The notes below the pieces were generated by a model. The model ran no database searches and was not told the origin of the DNA. It was given only the letters and a program-made list of their open reading frames with translations. The position numbers and the translations under genes are program-made. DNA of 64,000 nucleotides from Kribbella sp. NBC_00382 (GTDB lineage Bacteria > Actinomycetota > Actinomycetes > Propionibacteriales > Kribbellaceae): contig NZ_CP107954.1 in assembly GCF_036067295.1 (NCBI RefSeq), positions 8,246,001-8,310,000 of the forward strand. The letters run 5' to 3'. Shown in pieces: positions 56,046-63,780 of this stretch (positions are counted from its first letter, which is position 1; each line of letters starts with the position of its first letter).

Positions 56046-57383
56046 GTGAAGGACATCCTCGACGCGATCCTGGCCGGCGACACACCGGCCGAGGAGTTCG
56101 GGCGGCTGGAAGTACCGGAGCACTACCGCGGTATCACCGTGCATGCCGACGAGGCCGGGATGTTCGAGGGGCTGCCGGCCAAGGAGAAGGATCCGCGCAA
56201 GAGCCTGCACCTGGACGACGTGCCGACGCCGGAGCTCGGGCCGGGTGAGGCGCTGGTCGCGGTGATGGCGAGCGCGATCAACTACAACACGGTCTGGACG
56301 TCGATCTTCGAGCCGGTCTCCACCTTCAGCTTCCTCAAGCGGTACGGGAAGCTGTCGCCGCTGACCGCGCGGCACGATCTGCCGTACCACGTGGTCGGCT
56401 CGGATCTGGCCGGCGTCGTACTCCGTACCGGGCCGGGCGTGAACGCGTGGAAGCCGGGCGACGAGGTGGTCGCGCACTGCCTGTCGGTCGAGCTGGAGTC
56501 GCCGGACGGGCACAACGACACGATGCTCGACTCGGAGCAGCGGATCTGGGGTTTCGAGACCAACTTCGGCGGGCTGGCCGAGATCGCGCTGGTGAAGTCG
56601 AACCAGTTGATGCCCAAGGCTGCTCATCTGACCTGGGAAGAGGCCGCATCGCCGGGGTTGGTGAACAGTACGGCGTACCGGCAGCTGGTCTCGTCGAACG
56701 GCGCCAACATGAAGCAGGGCGACGTCGTGCTCGTCTGGGGCGCGTCGGGCGGGCTCGGGTCGTATGCGACGCAGTTCGCGCTGAACGGTGGGGCGGTCCC
56801 GGTCTGTGTGGTGTCGTCGCCGGAGAAGGCGGAGATCTGCCGGGCGATGGGCGCGGAGCTGATCATCGACCGGTCGGCCGAGGGGTACAAGTTCTGGGCC
56901 GACGAGCACACGCAGGACCAGAAGGAGTGGAAGCGGCTCGGGGCTAAGATCCGCGAACTGACCGGCGGGGACGATCCGGACATCGTCTTCGAGCATCCGG
57001 GGCGGGAGACCTTCGGGGCGTCGGTGTTCGTCGCGCGCAAGGGCGGCAAGATCGTCACCTGCGCGTCGACGTCGGGTTTCATGCACGAGTACGACAACCG
57101 GTACCTGTGGATGAACCTGAAGAGCATCATCGGCTCGCACTTCGCCAACTACCGCGAGGCGTGGGAGGCGAACCGGTTGATCGCCAAGGGCATGATCCAC
57201 CCGACGCTGAGCCGGGCGTACTCGCTGGAGGAGACCGCGCAGGCGGCGTACGACGTCCACCAGAACCTGCACCAGGGCAAGGTCGGCGTCCTCACGCTGG
57301 CGCCGTCCGAGGGGCTGGGCGTGAAGAACACCGAGCTGCGGGAGAAGCACCTCAGCGAGATCAACCGGTTCCGCAACCGGTAG
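56046..57383 (+). CDS. ccr: Crotonyl-CoA carboxylase/reductase
   Basis: NADPH-dependent medium-chain reductase that reduces and carboxylates crotonyl-CoA to ethylmalonyl-CoA. It is 445 residues. The four residues that bind CO2 in the Kitasatospora enzyme are present at the same numbers: Asn81 (AINYN), Phe170-Glu171 (WGFETNFGG) and His365 (IIGSHFANYR). The NADPH loop is VWGASGGLGSYATQ. The GTG start follows GGAGG. It belongs functionally with icmA, mce, meaB and the thiolase; butyryl-CoA made by Icm connects to its substrate level. Confidence 0.95.
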   Translation: MKDILDAILAGDTPAEEFGRLEVPEHYRGITVHADEAGMFEGLPAKEKDPRKSLHLDDVPTPELGPGEALVAVMASAINYNTVWTSIFEPVSTFSFLKRYGKLSPLTARHDLPYHVVGSDLAGVVLRTGPGVNAWKPGDEVVAHCLSVELESPDGHNDTMLDSEQRIWGFETNFGGLAEIALVKSNQLMPKAAHLTWEEAASPGLVNSTAYRQLVSSNGANMKQGDVVLVWGASGGLGSYATQFALNGGAVPVCVVSSPEKAEICRAMGAELIIDRSAEGYKFWADEHTQDQKEWKRLGAKIRELTGGDDPDIVFEHPGRETFGASVFVARKGGKIVTCASTSGFMHEYDNRYLWMNLKSIIGSHFANYREAWEANRLIAKGMIHPTLSRAYSLEETAQAAYDVHQNLHQGKVGVLTLAPSEGLGVKNTELREKHLSEINRFRNR

Positions 57384-57480
57384 GGCTGTTTTCCACAGGC
57401 CCGGTTGGCGTGGTGGGTGGGAGTTCTGACAGGCTCTACTGTGGGGTTTTCATCCGAGCCGCCAGAAGGGACTCATTGGG

Positions 57481-59169
57481 ATGGCTGACGAGTCGAGCCT
57501 GCCGTTTTTCGATCGTACTGCGACCGCCGCGGGTGGCTTCCCCGTGGGACGTCGCGGCTACGACAAACAGGCGGTGGACGACTACGTCCGCGCGCTGGAG
57601 ATGCAGCTCGCCGACGCGCGCGGCCGGCTGGAGGAGTCGCAGGCCAACTCCGCTCCCCTGCAGCGGCAACTCGACGAGGCCAAGCGGCAACTCGAGGCCA
57701 GCGCCAACCCGTCGTACGCCGGACTCGGTGACCGGGCCGCGCAGATCCTGCGGCTCGCCCAGGACCAGGCGTCCGAGGCGCTCGAGGAGGCTCGGCGTGA
57801 GGCCGACGAGCTTCGCAGTACTGCCGCCAAGGAGGCTTCGGCCACCCGCGCGACCGGTGAGCGCGAGGCACAGGACATTCGTACCGTCGCGCTGAACGAG
57901 TCCGACAGCATGCGCCGTACCGCGGAAGGCGATGCCGCCGAGATCCGTCGTACCGCCGACACGGAGGCCGCTGAGGTGCTCGCGGCTGCCCGGCGCAAGG
58001 CGGAGACACTGCAGCTGACCGCCGAGTCCGAGTCGAGCACGATGAAGAACGGCGCGCTGCACGAGGCGGAGAAGATCCGCACCGCGATCCAGCGCGAGTC
58101 GGCCGCCCTGCGCGCGCGGCTCGCCGACGAGCGCGAGCAGCAGGCCAAGGAGCTCGCCGACAAGCACTCCAAGATCGCCGCCGACACCGAGAACCTGACC
58201 ACCCAGATGCGCGAGGCCGCCGAGGCGTCCGAGCGCCGGGTCGCCGAGGCCACCGAGCAGGCCCGCAAGATCCGCGCCGAAGCGGACGAGTCCGCCGAGC
58301 GCACGCTGTCCCGCGCCCGTCGGGAGGCCGAGCAACTGCTCACCACGGCACGGACCCGCTCCGAGTCCGAGCTGGCCAACGCTGCTGACGAGGCTGAGCG
58401 GTCGCGCACGATCGTCGCCCGGGAGACCGAGCGGCTCGCCAAGCGGCGTGACGGGATCCTGGCTCAGATCGCCGGGCTGAACGACATCGCGAGCAACATC
58501 GCGCGGCAGGCTGCTGAGCTGGACTCCGAGACGGCTACTCCTTACAGCAACCCGTTTGCGGCTCCGCCCGCCTCCCCGGCACCGCCCGCACCTGCGTCTT
58601 CGCCTGCGGAGAGCCCGTTCTCTGCTCCGGCGTCCGCTGCGCCTGCGGGGAGCCCGTTCGCGGCGCCGTCCTTCGGGGATGACGCTCCGAGCAGTTCGTC
58701 GAGCTCGTTCGCCGCGCCGGCGGCCGGTGGTGCGGCTGGCAGTCCGTTTGGCACACCGGCGTACGACGAAACGCCTGCTACGTACGTCGGCGGGCCCGAA
58801 GAGCCGACCTCGACCTACTCCCCTGCCGCTGTGGAGCCGGAAGAGGCAGAGCTCGGCAAGGGTGGCAACCCGTTCGCCGGCAGCAGCCCGTTCATCGGTT
58901 CGGAGGCTGGTGAGGCACGCGTCGACGAGACGCGGATCGACACCGCCCTGCGGGTGGACGCGAGCAGCATCGACGACCTGCGGACGGCCGCCAAGCCGCC
59001 GCGCGACGAGACCCGGATCGACGAGTTCCGGCTCACCGATCTGACCTCCGACACCAAGGACGCCGACTCCGCCGATGCCGAGGCCGTCGCGGACCTCGAC
59101 GACGCGAAGGTGACCGACGCGAAGGCGAAGGTGACCGGGGACGGCAAAGCCGCGAAGGGTGAGAAGTGA
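57481..59169 (+). CDS. DivIVA-domain/FilP-Scy-like coiled-coil polarity protein
   Basis: A 562-residue filament-forming protein. A short DivIVA-like head (GGFPVGRRGYDKQAVDDYVRA) is followed by a long Glu/Ala/Arg coiled coil (~40-345) and a low-complexity tail rich in [NS]PF motifs (NPFAAPP, SPFSAP, SPFAAP, SPFGTP, NPFAGSSPF). An acidic Asp/Lys end closes it. In Streptomyces the FilP/Scy pair that organises polar growth lies near the same metabolic genes. The last codons overlap the next gene (GTGA). Confidence 0.82.
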   Translation: MADESSLPFFDRTATAAGGFPVGRRGYDKQAVDDYVRALEMQLADARGRLEESQANSAPLQRQLDEAKRQLEASANPSYAGLGDRAAQILRLAQDQASEALEEARREADELRSTAAKEASATRATGEREAQDIRTVALNESDSMRRTAEGDAAEIRRTADTEAAEVLAAARRKAETLQLTAESESSTMKNGALHEAEKIRTAIQRESAALRARLADEREQQAKELADKHSKIAADTENLTTQMREAAEASERRVAEATEQARKIRAEADESAERTLSRARREAEQLLTTARTRSESELANAADEAERSRTIVARETERLAKRRDGILAQIAGLNDIASNIARQAAELDSETATPYSNPFAAPPASPAPPAPASSPAESPFSAPASAAPAGSPFAAPSFGDDAPSSSSSSFAAPAAGGAAGSPFGTPAYDETPATYVGGPEEPTSTYSPAAVEPEEAELGKGGNPFAGSSPFIGSEAGEARVDETRIDTALRVDASSIDDLRTAAKPPRDETRIDEFRLTDLTSDTKDADSADAEAVADLDDAKVTDAKAKVTGDGKAAKGEK

Positions 59170-60509
59170 CGCCTGCCGGCGACCAGGATGCGAACGGCAA
59201 GACCCAGGTAACGGAGATCGAGCAAGCCACCCGCGAGGCGAAGGCCGCTGCGGCCGAGGCCGCAGCAGCGGCTGACGACGCGGAGCAGTCCGCGGAGCAC
59301 TCGGAGACATCTGCCGAGCAATCGGAGGATGCCGCCGAGCACGCCGAGGTCGCGGCCAAGCATTCCGAGCAGGCCGCCGCGGAAGCGAAGGCGGCGAGTG
59401 AGGACGAGCAGAGTCTCGTGGGTGAGTTGCTGATCGACGAGCGGCACCCGTCCGAGGGGATGGGTGCGCCCGGCCCGCCGTTGCGCCGGTCGAACCCGTT
59501 CGTCTTCGGCTTCTTCGCGGTCCTCGGCGGTCTCGTCGCCTACGGGCTGTGGCACGCGCTCGGCCAGGCGAAGTCGGTACTGATCCTGCTGGTCGTCTCG
59601 ATGTTCATCGCCGTCGGCCTGAACCCGCTGGTCGAGTGGTTCATGCGCCGCGGACTCAAGCGCGGGCTCGCGGTCGGGGTCGTCTTCTTGCTGATGATCC
59701 TCGCGGTCACCGGCGTCGGCTTCGCGATCGTTCCGGTGGTGACCGACCAGATCGACGGGCTGATCAAGAACGCGCCCGGCTGGCTCGACCTGCTGACCAA
59801 GTCCAAGACGCTGAACAGCCTGAACGACAAGTACCAGTTCATCCAGAAGGCGACCGACTACATCCAGGACCCGGCGCTGGCCCAGAAGGCCTTCGGTGGC
59901 GTCCTCGGCGTCGGCAAGGTGGTCGCGAACGCCCTGTTCTCCGCGTTCACGATCCTGATCCTGACTCTGTACTTCCTCGCCTCGCTGCCGACCGTGAAGC
60001 GCGCGGCGTACAGCCTCGTCCCGGCCAGCCGCCGGAGCCGGTTCTCGATCCTCGGCGACGAGGTACTCGGCCGGGTCGGCGGTTACGTCAGCGGCCAGTT
60101 CCTGGTCGCGCTCTGCGCCGGCTGCTTCATGTTCATCTTCCTGGAGATCGTCGGCCTCGGCCAGTACGCCGTGGCGCTGGCGATCTGCGTGATGTTCACC
60201 GCGTTCATCCCGATGGTCGGCGGCCTGATCGGCGTCGTCCTGGTAGCCCTGATCGGCTTCACCGACAGCCTCTGGGTCGGAGTCGCCTGCCTCGCGTACG
60301 GCATCATCTACCAGCAGGTCGAGAACTACTTCATCGCACCTCGCATCATGCGCCGCGCAGTCAACATCCCCGGTGCCGTCACCGTCATCGCCGCCCTCTT
60401 CGGCGGCGCCCTCCTAGGCGTGGTCGGCGCCCTGATGGCCATCCCCACCGCCGCCGCCATCCTCCTAATAGTCCGAGAAGTCTGGGTCCGCAAAGCCGAC
60501 GAGTCCTAA
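59166..60509 (+). CDS. AI-2E family permease
   Basis: A 447-residue membrane protein. The N-terminal ~90 residues are a soluble, heptad-like Glu/Ala/Ser repeat (EQSAEHSETSAEQSEDAAEH). After it come about eight membrane helices, with the family's conserved FIPMVGGLIGVVLVALIGF and YQQVENYFIAPRIMRRAVNI. Substrates are uncertain; quorum-signal export is only the founder claim. It is translationally coupled to the FilP-like gene, so it may be held at the pole. It ends 74 bases before the IS110 insertion. Confidence 0.88.
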   Translation: MTPAGDQDANGKTQVTEIEQATREAKAAAAEAAAAADDAEQSAEHSETSAEQSEDAAEHAEVAAKHSEQAAAEAKAASEDEQSLVGELLIDERHPSEGMGAPGPPLRRSNPFVFGFFAVLGGLVAYGLWHALGQAKSVLILLVVSMFIAVGLNPLVEWFMRRGLKRGLAVGVVFLLMILAVTGVGFAIVPVVTDQIDGLIKNAPGWLDLLTKSKTLNSLNDKYQFIQKATDYIQDPALAQKAFGGVLGVGKVVANALFSAFTILILTLYFLASLPTVKRAAYSLVPASRRSRFSILGDEVLGRVGGYVSGQFLVALCAGCFMFIFLEIVGLGQYAVALAICVMFTAFIPMVGGLIGVVLVALIGFTDSLWVGVACLAYGIIYQQVENYFIAPRIMRRAVNIPGAVTVIAALFGGALLGVVGALMAIPTAAAILLIVREVWVRKADES

Positions 60510-60583
60510 CCCTCCGACGGAGGAGCCAGCAGGTCGCCGTCTCGCGTTCGGGTTCTCCCCCCACGCCGGCGCCCCACTCGCTC
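60510..60583. repeat. Left remnant of the tandem-repeat array, interrupted by IS110
   Basis: The segment from about 60557 to 60583 (CCCCCCACGCCGGCGCCCC onward) matches the end of the repeat units found right of the element (62095-63020). It ends TCGCTCCT, the last two bases being the CT core. A small CTCCG/CGGAG stem at 60512-60523 may end the permease message. Confidence 0.65.
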
Positions 60584-60596
60584 CTAATGAGTGTTG

Positions 60597-60785
60597 GCGG
60601 GTCGCCGGTTTGGCAGACTCGGGCTGGTAAGCCGCTGGCTGGTGAGCACTGGTCGCTCCTGGACGTTTGAGTTCTAGACGGAGAGCGTGCCCTGGCTGGT
60701 GACCGGGAGAAGTTGATCGCTGCTGGGATGTCGTGCCCGCCCCTTGCCGTGTGGTGGGGCGTGAGCACTGGTTCATTAGGTCGCT
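60597..60785 (+). ncRNA. Predicted IS110 bridge RNA with readable target and donor guides
   Basis: This is the non-coding left end of the IS. The left target guide TCGCTCCT (60653-60660) equals the left flank ending in core CT (60578-60585). The right target guide GACGGAG (60677-60683) is the complement of CTCCGTC at 62093-62099. The left donor guide CTGGGATGTC (60723-60732) equals the right IS end (62084-62093). The right donor guide TCATTAG (60773-60779) is the complement of CTAATGA at 60584-60590. Small stems lie inside each loop (60661-60674 and 60733-60768). The 12-mer GTGAGCACTGGT occurs before the left target guide and before the right donor guide. The ends of the transcript are estimates. 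Confidence 0.8.
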
Positions 60786-60844
60786 GACGGTTCTCCCGAC
60801 CGGCTTGCTGGGTTGGTTAATGGCGTCGAGTTTTGGGAGACGAT

Positions 60845-62071
60845 GTGAAGTTCTTTGTGGGTGATGACTGGGCCGAGGAGCATCACGATGTGGAGGTGAT
60901 GGATCCCGGAGGTCGGGTGCTGGCCAAGGCGCGGTTGCCGGAGGGAATTGCGGGGATGGCCCGGTTCCACGGGTTGCTGGCTGAGCAGTTCGGTGATGCC
61001 GATCCCGACGAGGTAGAGGTGCTGGTCGGGATCGAGACCGACCGGGGTCCGTGGGTGGCCGCGCTGGTGGCGGCGGGCTATCAGGTGTTCGCGGTGAACC
61101 CGTTGAGCGCGTCGCAGTACCGCAAACGGCACGTGGTGTCCGGGGCTAAGAGCGACGCGGCGGATGCGCATGTGCTGGCTGATATGGTCCGGACCGATTC
61201 CCACCAGCTGCGTATCGTGGCCGGGGATAGTGCCGAGGTGCAGGCGATCAAGGTTGTCGCCCGGATGCACAAGACGCTGATCTGGGAACGGACCCGGACC
61301 GGTCAGCGGTTGCGGCATGCGTTGCGGGAGTACTTCCCTGCCGCGCTCGTGGCCTTCGAGGACCTCGATGCATCCGACACGCTGGAGTTGCTGGCCAAGG
61401 CTCCTGATCCGGCCGCGGCGGCCCGGTTGACGACCGGCCAGATCAGCGCGGCGCTCAAACGGGCTCGTCGTCGCAGTGTCGGTGAGAAGACCGGCCGGAT
61501 CCAGGCGGCGCTGCGTGCCGAGCACCTCGGGCAACCCGCGGTGGTCACAGCCGCTTATGCCGCCTCGACCCGCGCGCTGACCGCGGTCCTGGTTGTTCTC
61601 AATGAGCAGGTCAAGACGTTGCAAGGTGAGGTGGAGGCGCATTTTGGCCGGCACCCGGACGCTGAAATCGTGTTGTCCCAGCCCGGTCTGGGATTGATCT
61701 TCGGCGCCCGGGTGCTCGCAGAGTTCGGCGACGACACCGGCCGCTACGCCAGCGCCAAAGCCCGCAAGAACTACGCCGCGACCAGCCCGATCACCCGTGC
61801 CTCGGGCAAGAAGAAAGTCGCTCTGGCCCGGTTCGTCCACAACGACCGCCTCATCGACGCCCTGATGGGCCAAGCCTTCACCGCGCTCACCGCCTCGCCC
61901 GGAGCCCGCGCCTACTACGACAAACAACGAGCCCGCGGCATCGGCCACAACCCCGCCCTGCGCCAACTCGCCAACCGGCTCGTCGGCATCCTCCACGGCT
62001 GCCTCAAAACCCGCACTCTCTACAACGAAACCACCGCCTGGTCCCACCAACCCCAAGCACTCGCTGCTTGA
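60845..62071 (+). CDS. IS110-family transposase (DEDD/RuvC-like plus Transposase_20)
   Basis: A 408-residue recombinase that uses a bridge RNA to join donor and target DNA. The N-terminal RuvC-like DEDD domain is FFVGDDWAEEHHDV, GIETDRGPW and SGAKSDAADAHVLADMV. A coiled middle is followed by the C-terminal serine-containing domain (LSQPGLGLIFGARVLAEFGD, ARKNYAATSPITRASGKKK). The GTG at 60845 has GGGAGA upstream and matches usual IS110 starts; a TTG at 60833 is a weaker option. The gene has no frameshift or internal stop, so it is probably functional. Confidence 0.92.
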   Translation: MKFFVGDDWAEEHHDVEVMDPGGRVLAKARLPEGIAGMARFHGLLAEQFGDADPDEVEVLVGIETDRGPWVAALVAAGYQVFAVNPLSASQYRKRHVVSGAKSDAADAHVLADMVRTDSHQLRIVAGDSAEVQAIKVVARMHKTLIWERTRTGQRLRHALREYFPAALVAFEDLDASDTLELLAKAPDPAAAARLTTGQISAALKRARRRSVGEKTGRIQAALRAEHLGQPAVVTAAYAASTRALTAVLVVLNEQVKTLQGEVEAHFGRHPDAEIVLSQPGLGLIFGARVLAEFGDDTGRYASAKARKNYAATSPITRASGKKKVALARFVHNDRLIDALMGQAFTALTASPGARAYYDKQRARGIGHNPALRQLANRLVGILHGCLKTRTLYNETTAWSHQPQALAA

Positions 62072-62094
62072 CACCCCTAGCCCCTGGGATGTCT

Positions 62095-63020
62095 CCGTCG
62101 CTCACCAGGCACTGAGCTCCCACCCACCCTGCACACGAGCTCCTACGTCGGCCGCTAGACGACAACAACTCGTTGCCGCGCGCAACCAGCCGATCTGGCG
62201 ACTCCGAGCCGAGTAGCCCTCCTGGGGTTGCCGTCCGGCGCAAGGAACTCCCCACGCCGGCACCCCGCCCGCACCTCCGTCGCCCACCAGGCGCTGAGCT
62301 CCCACCCACCAGGCGCTGAGCACCCACCCACCCGGCACATGAGCTCCCACGTCGCCCGCTAGGCGACAACAGCTCGTTGCCGGGAGCACCAGTTGCCTTG
62401 CGACTCCGAGCCGAGTAGCCGCCCCCGGGTGACTGCCCCGCGCAAGGAACTCCCGACGCGGCACCTCGCTCGCGCCTCCGCCGCTCACCAGGTGCTGAGC
62501 ACCCACCCACCCGGCACGCGAGCTCCTATGTCGCCGCTAGGCAACAGCATCTCGTTGCTGCGCGCAACCAATTACTTTGGCGGCTCCGAGCTGAGTAGCC
62601 ACCCCGGGTGGCTGTCCGGCGCAAGGAAGCGCCCCATGCCTGCTCCTCCGTCGCTCAACAGGCGCTGAGCTCCGGCTGGGCTTGCCCCCAGGTGGTGGAC
62701 ACCGGGGCCAAGCCCAGGCCCACCCCGAATGGGGGCTCGTCCGTCGCTCACGCGGCGCTCAGCTCCTACCCACCCGGATGCGGGCTCCTAGGTCGGCCGC
62801 TGAGCAACAGCAAGCCGGGTCCCTCACCCCTCCAAGGCGACCGCGTCGGCGGCGAAACCGGCGTCTTGGGTGGTGGATCACGCGTGTGCCGCGGCTCCTC
62901 ACATAACACCTACGTCGCGCGCTGGGTTAGAGCAGTTCGTGCCGGGCGCAACCGATCGGTTCGGCGACTCGGGCCGGGTGAATTCAACCCCCGGCGCCGG
63001 GTGGCGAGCGACTGAGCCAC
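62095..63020. repeat. Degenerate tandem-repeat array, 170-200 bp units, non-coding
   Basis: Units begin near CCGTCGCTCACCAGG at 62095, 62277, 62478, 62648 (short) and 62741, and a further partial copy lies at about 62900-63015. Shared blocks are GCGCTGAGCTCC, the CGTTGC-containing block, CGACTCCGAGCCGAGTAG and GCGCAAGGAACTCC. Unit lengths are 182, 201, 170 and 93 bp. No reading frame is maintained across units, and short frames inside it are shadows of the repeat. The IS110 element sits inside one unit. Confidence 0.75.
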
Positions 63021-63027
63021 GCGATGG

Positions 63028-63116
63028 CGAGGCAGGGGGCGGTAGGGCGAGGCGGAAGGCGGTACGACGAGGCAGAGGGTGGGTAGGACGAGGCAGAGGG
63101 CGGTGGGGCGAGGCTT
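63028..63116. repeat. Short tandem repeat, ~20-bp period, about 4.5 copies
   Basis: CGAGGC recurs at 63028, 63048, 63068, 63089 and 63109, with the intervening bases similar (GG-rich). The period is 20-21 bp. There are no spacers of CRISPR type. Confidence 0.7.
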
Positions 63117-63179
63117 CGGCATGGCGCCAGGTCGCCAATGCCTGCCAGGCGACGAACCCGCTCATCACCTCGGCACCGC

Positions 63180-63207
63180 CCGCCATCCGCCATCCGCCAT
63201 CCGCCAC
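63180..63207. repeat. Heptamer repeat CCGCCAT
   Basis: Three perfect CCGCCAT copies (63180-63200) are followed by a variant CCGCCAC. It is a simple-sequence tract in non-coding DNA. Confidence 0.7.
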
Positions 63208-63210
63208 CAT

Positions 63211-63780
63211 CTCTCGGTACCAAGGTTCCGAGGCGACTGTGGACAGGGCAAGCGCGGTGATGTGTTGGGAGGTGCTCCGCGATGCGCCGGTGCTGGTGCG
63301 GCACCGGGTCGGCGTACCGGCTGGTTTGCTGTTCGAATTCGTTCGGGATCGAGGACAGGGAGGTGGGCGACGCGCAGACTGGCGGAGTTGATTCGCCAAC
63401 CGGCTCGTCCTCTGGATGAAGGGCCGTCCGGTATCTGCCTCGGCGTCGCTGCTTCCGGATCGACCGGTACGGGCGTCGACCTGGTCACCTTGGCCGTCGA
63501 GAAAGGTCCACTCGTCTCTTCTGGGCGCAGCGCGGCCGACCTCGAAGGGCTGGGGATACAACGCCGTTGGTCGCTCTGCATGACTTACTTCGAATCGAGA
63601 CAGGACCTCAGTACGTGATCGCGCTTGCCTGGGACGGCCTCCGCTGCTCTCCAAACGAAACTCCTGAAGCAGACCAGTGGGTCAGCCCTGACGAAGGCTC
63701 AGACCGCTCGGTCGACGACGGACCCATGTCGACCGAGAGCCTTATGGTCGGCTGCTTTGTGACTCCCGGCGCGGCCCCGA
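63211..63780. other. Stretch without a confident gene
   Basis: Open frames exist on both strands but have no recognised domain, no ribosome site and mixed codon bias. It may hold decayed coding sequence; for example, the + frame at 63380-63618 includes CLGVAASGSTGTGVDLVTLA. I assign nothing here. Confidence 0.4.

Larger units (their letters stand above)
60584..62094 (+). mobile_element. IS110-family insertion sequence, complete
   Basis: About 1.5 kb, bounded by a CT dinucleotide on each side (60584-60585 and 62093-62094), with no terminal inverted repeats, as usual for IS110. A 259-bp non-coding left end precedes one transposase gene and a ~22-bp right end. Removing the element and one CT rejoins a repeat unit (TCGCTCCT then CCGTCGCTC) like its neighbours in the array, which confirms the boundaries. 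It looks intact and therefore possibly active. Confidence 0.88.

Noticed and set aside
60776-62074. 432-codon minus-strand frame across the transposase gene
   Set aside because: Antisense shadow of the IS110 transposase, which has a full set of motifs.
60584-62094. Terminal inverted repeats and target duplication for the IS
   Set aside because: None found, as expected for IS110. The partially symmetrical sequence at 62070-62093 is not repeated at the left end.
62004-62510. Minus-strand frames of 134 and 168 codons in the repeat array
   Set aside because: They restate the tandem repeat in different frames (repeating segments such as WELSAW) and shift frame between units, so they are not conserved coding sequence.
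63028-63116. Possible CRISPR array
   Set aside because: The period is only 20-21 bp with no unique spacers and no cas genes in the window.
62899-63654. 251-codon minus-strand frame and 180-codon + strand frame (63079-63618)
   Set aside because: Both run through simple-sequence repeats, lack domains and ribosome sites and overlap each other. At most they contain decayed coding remnants.
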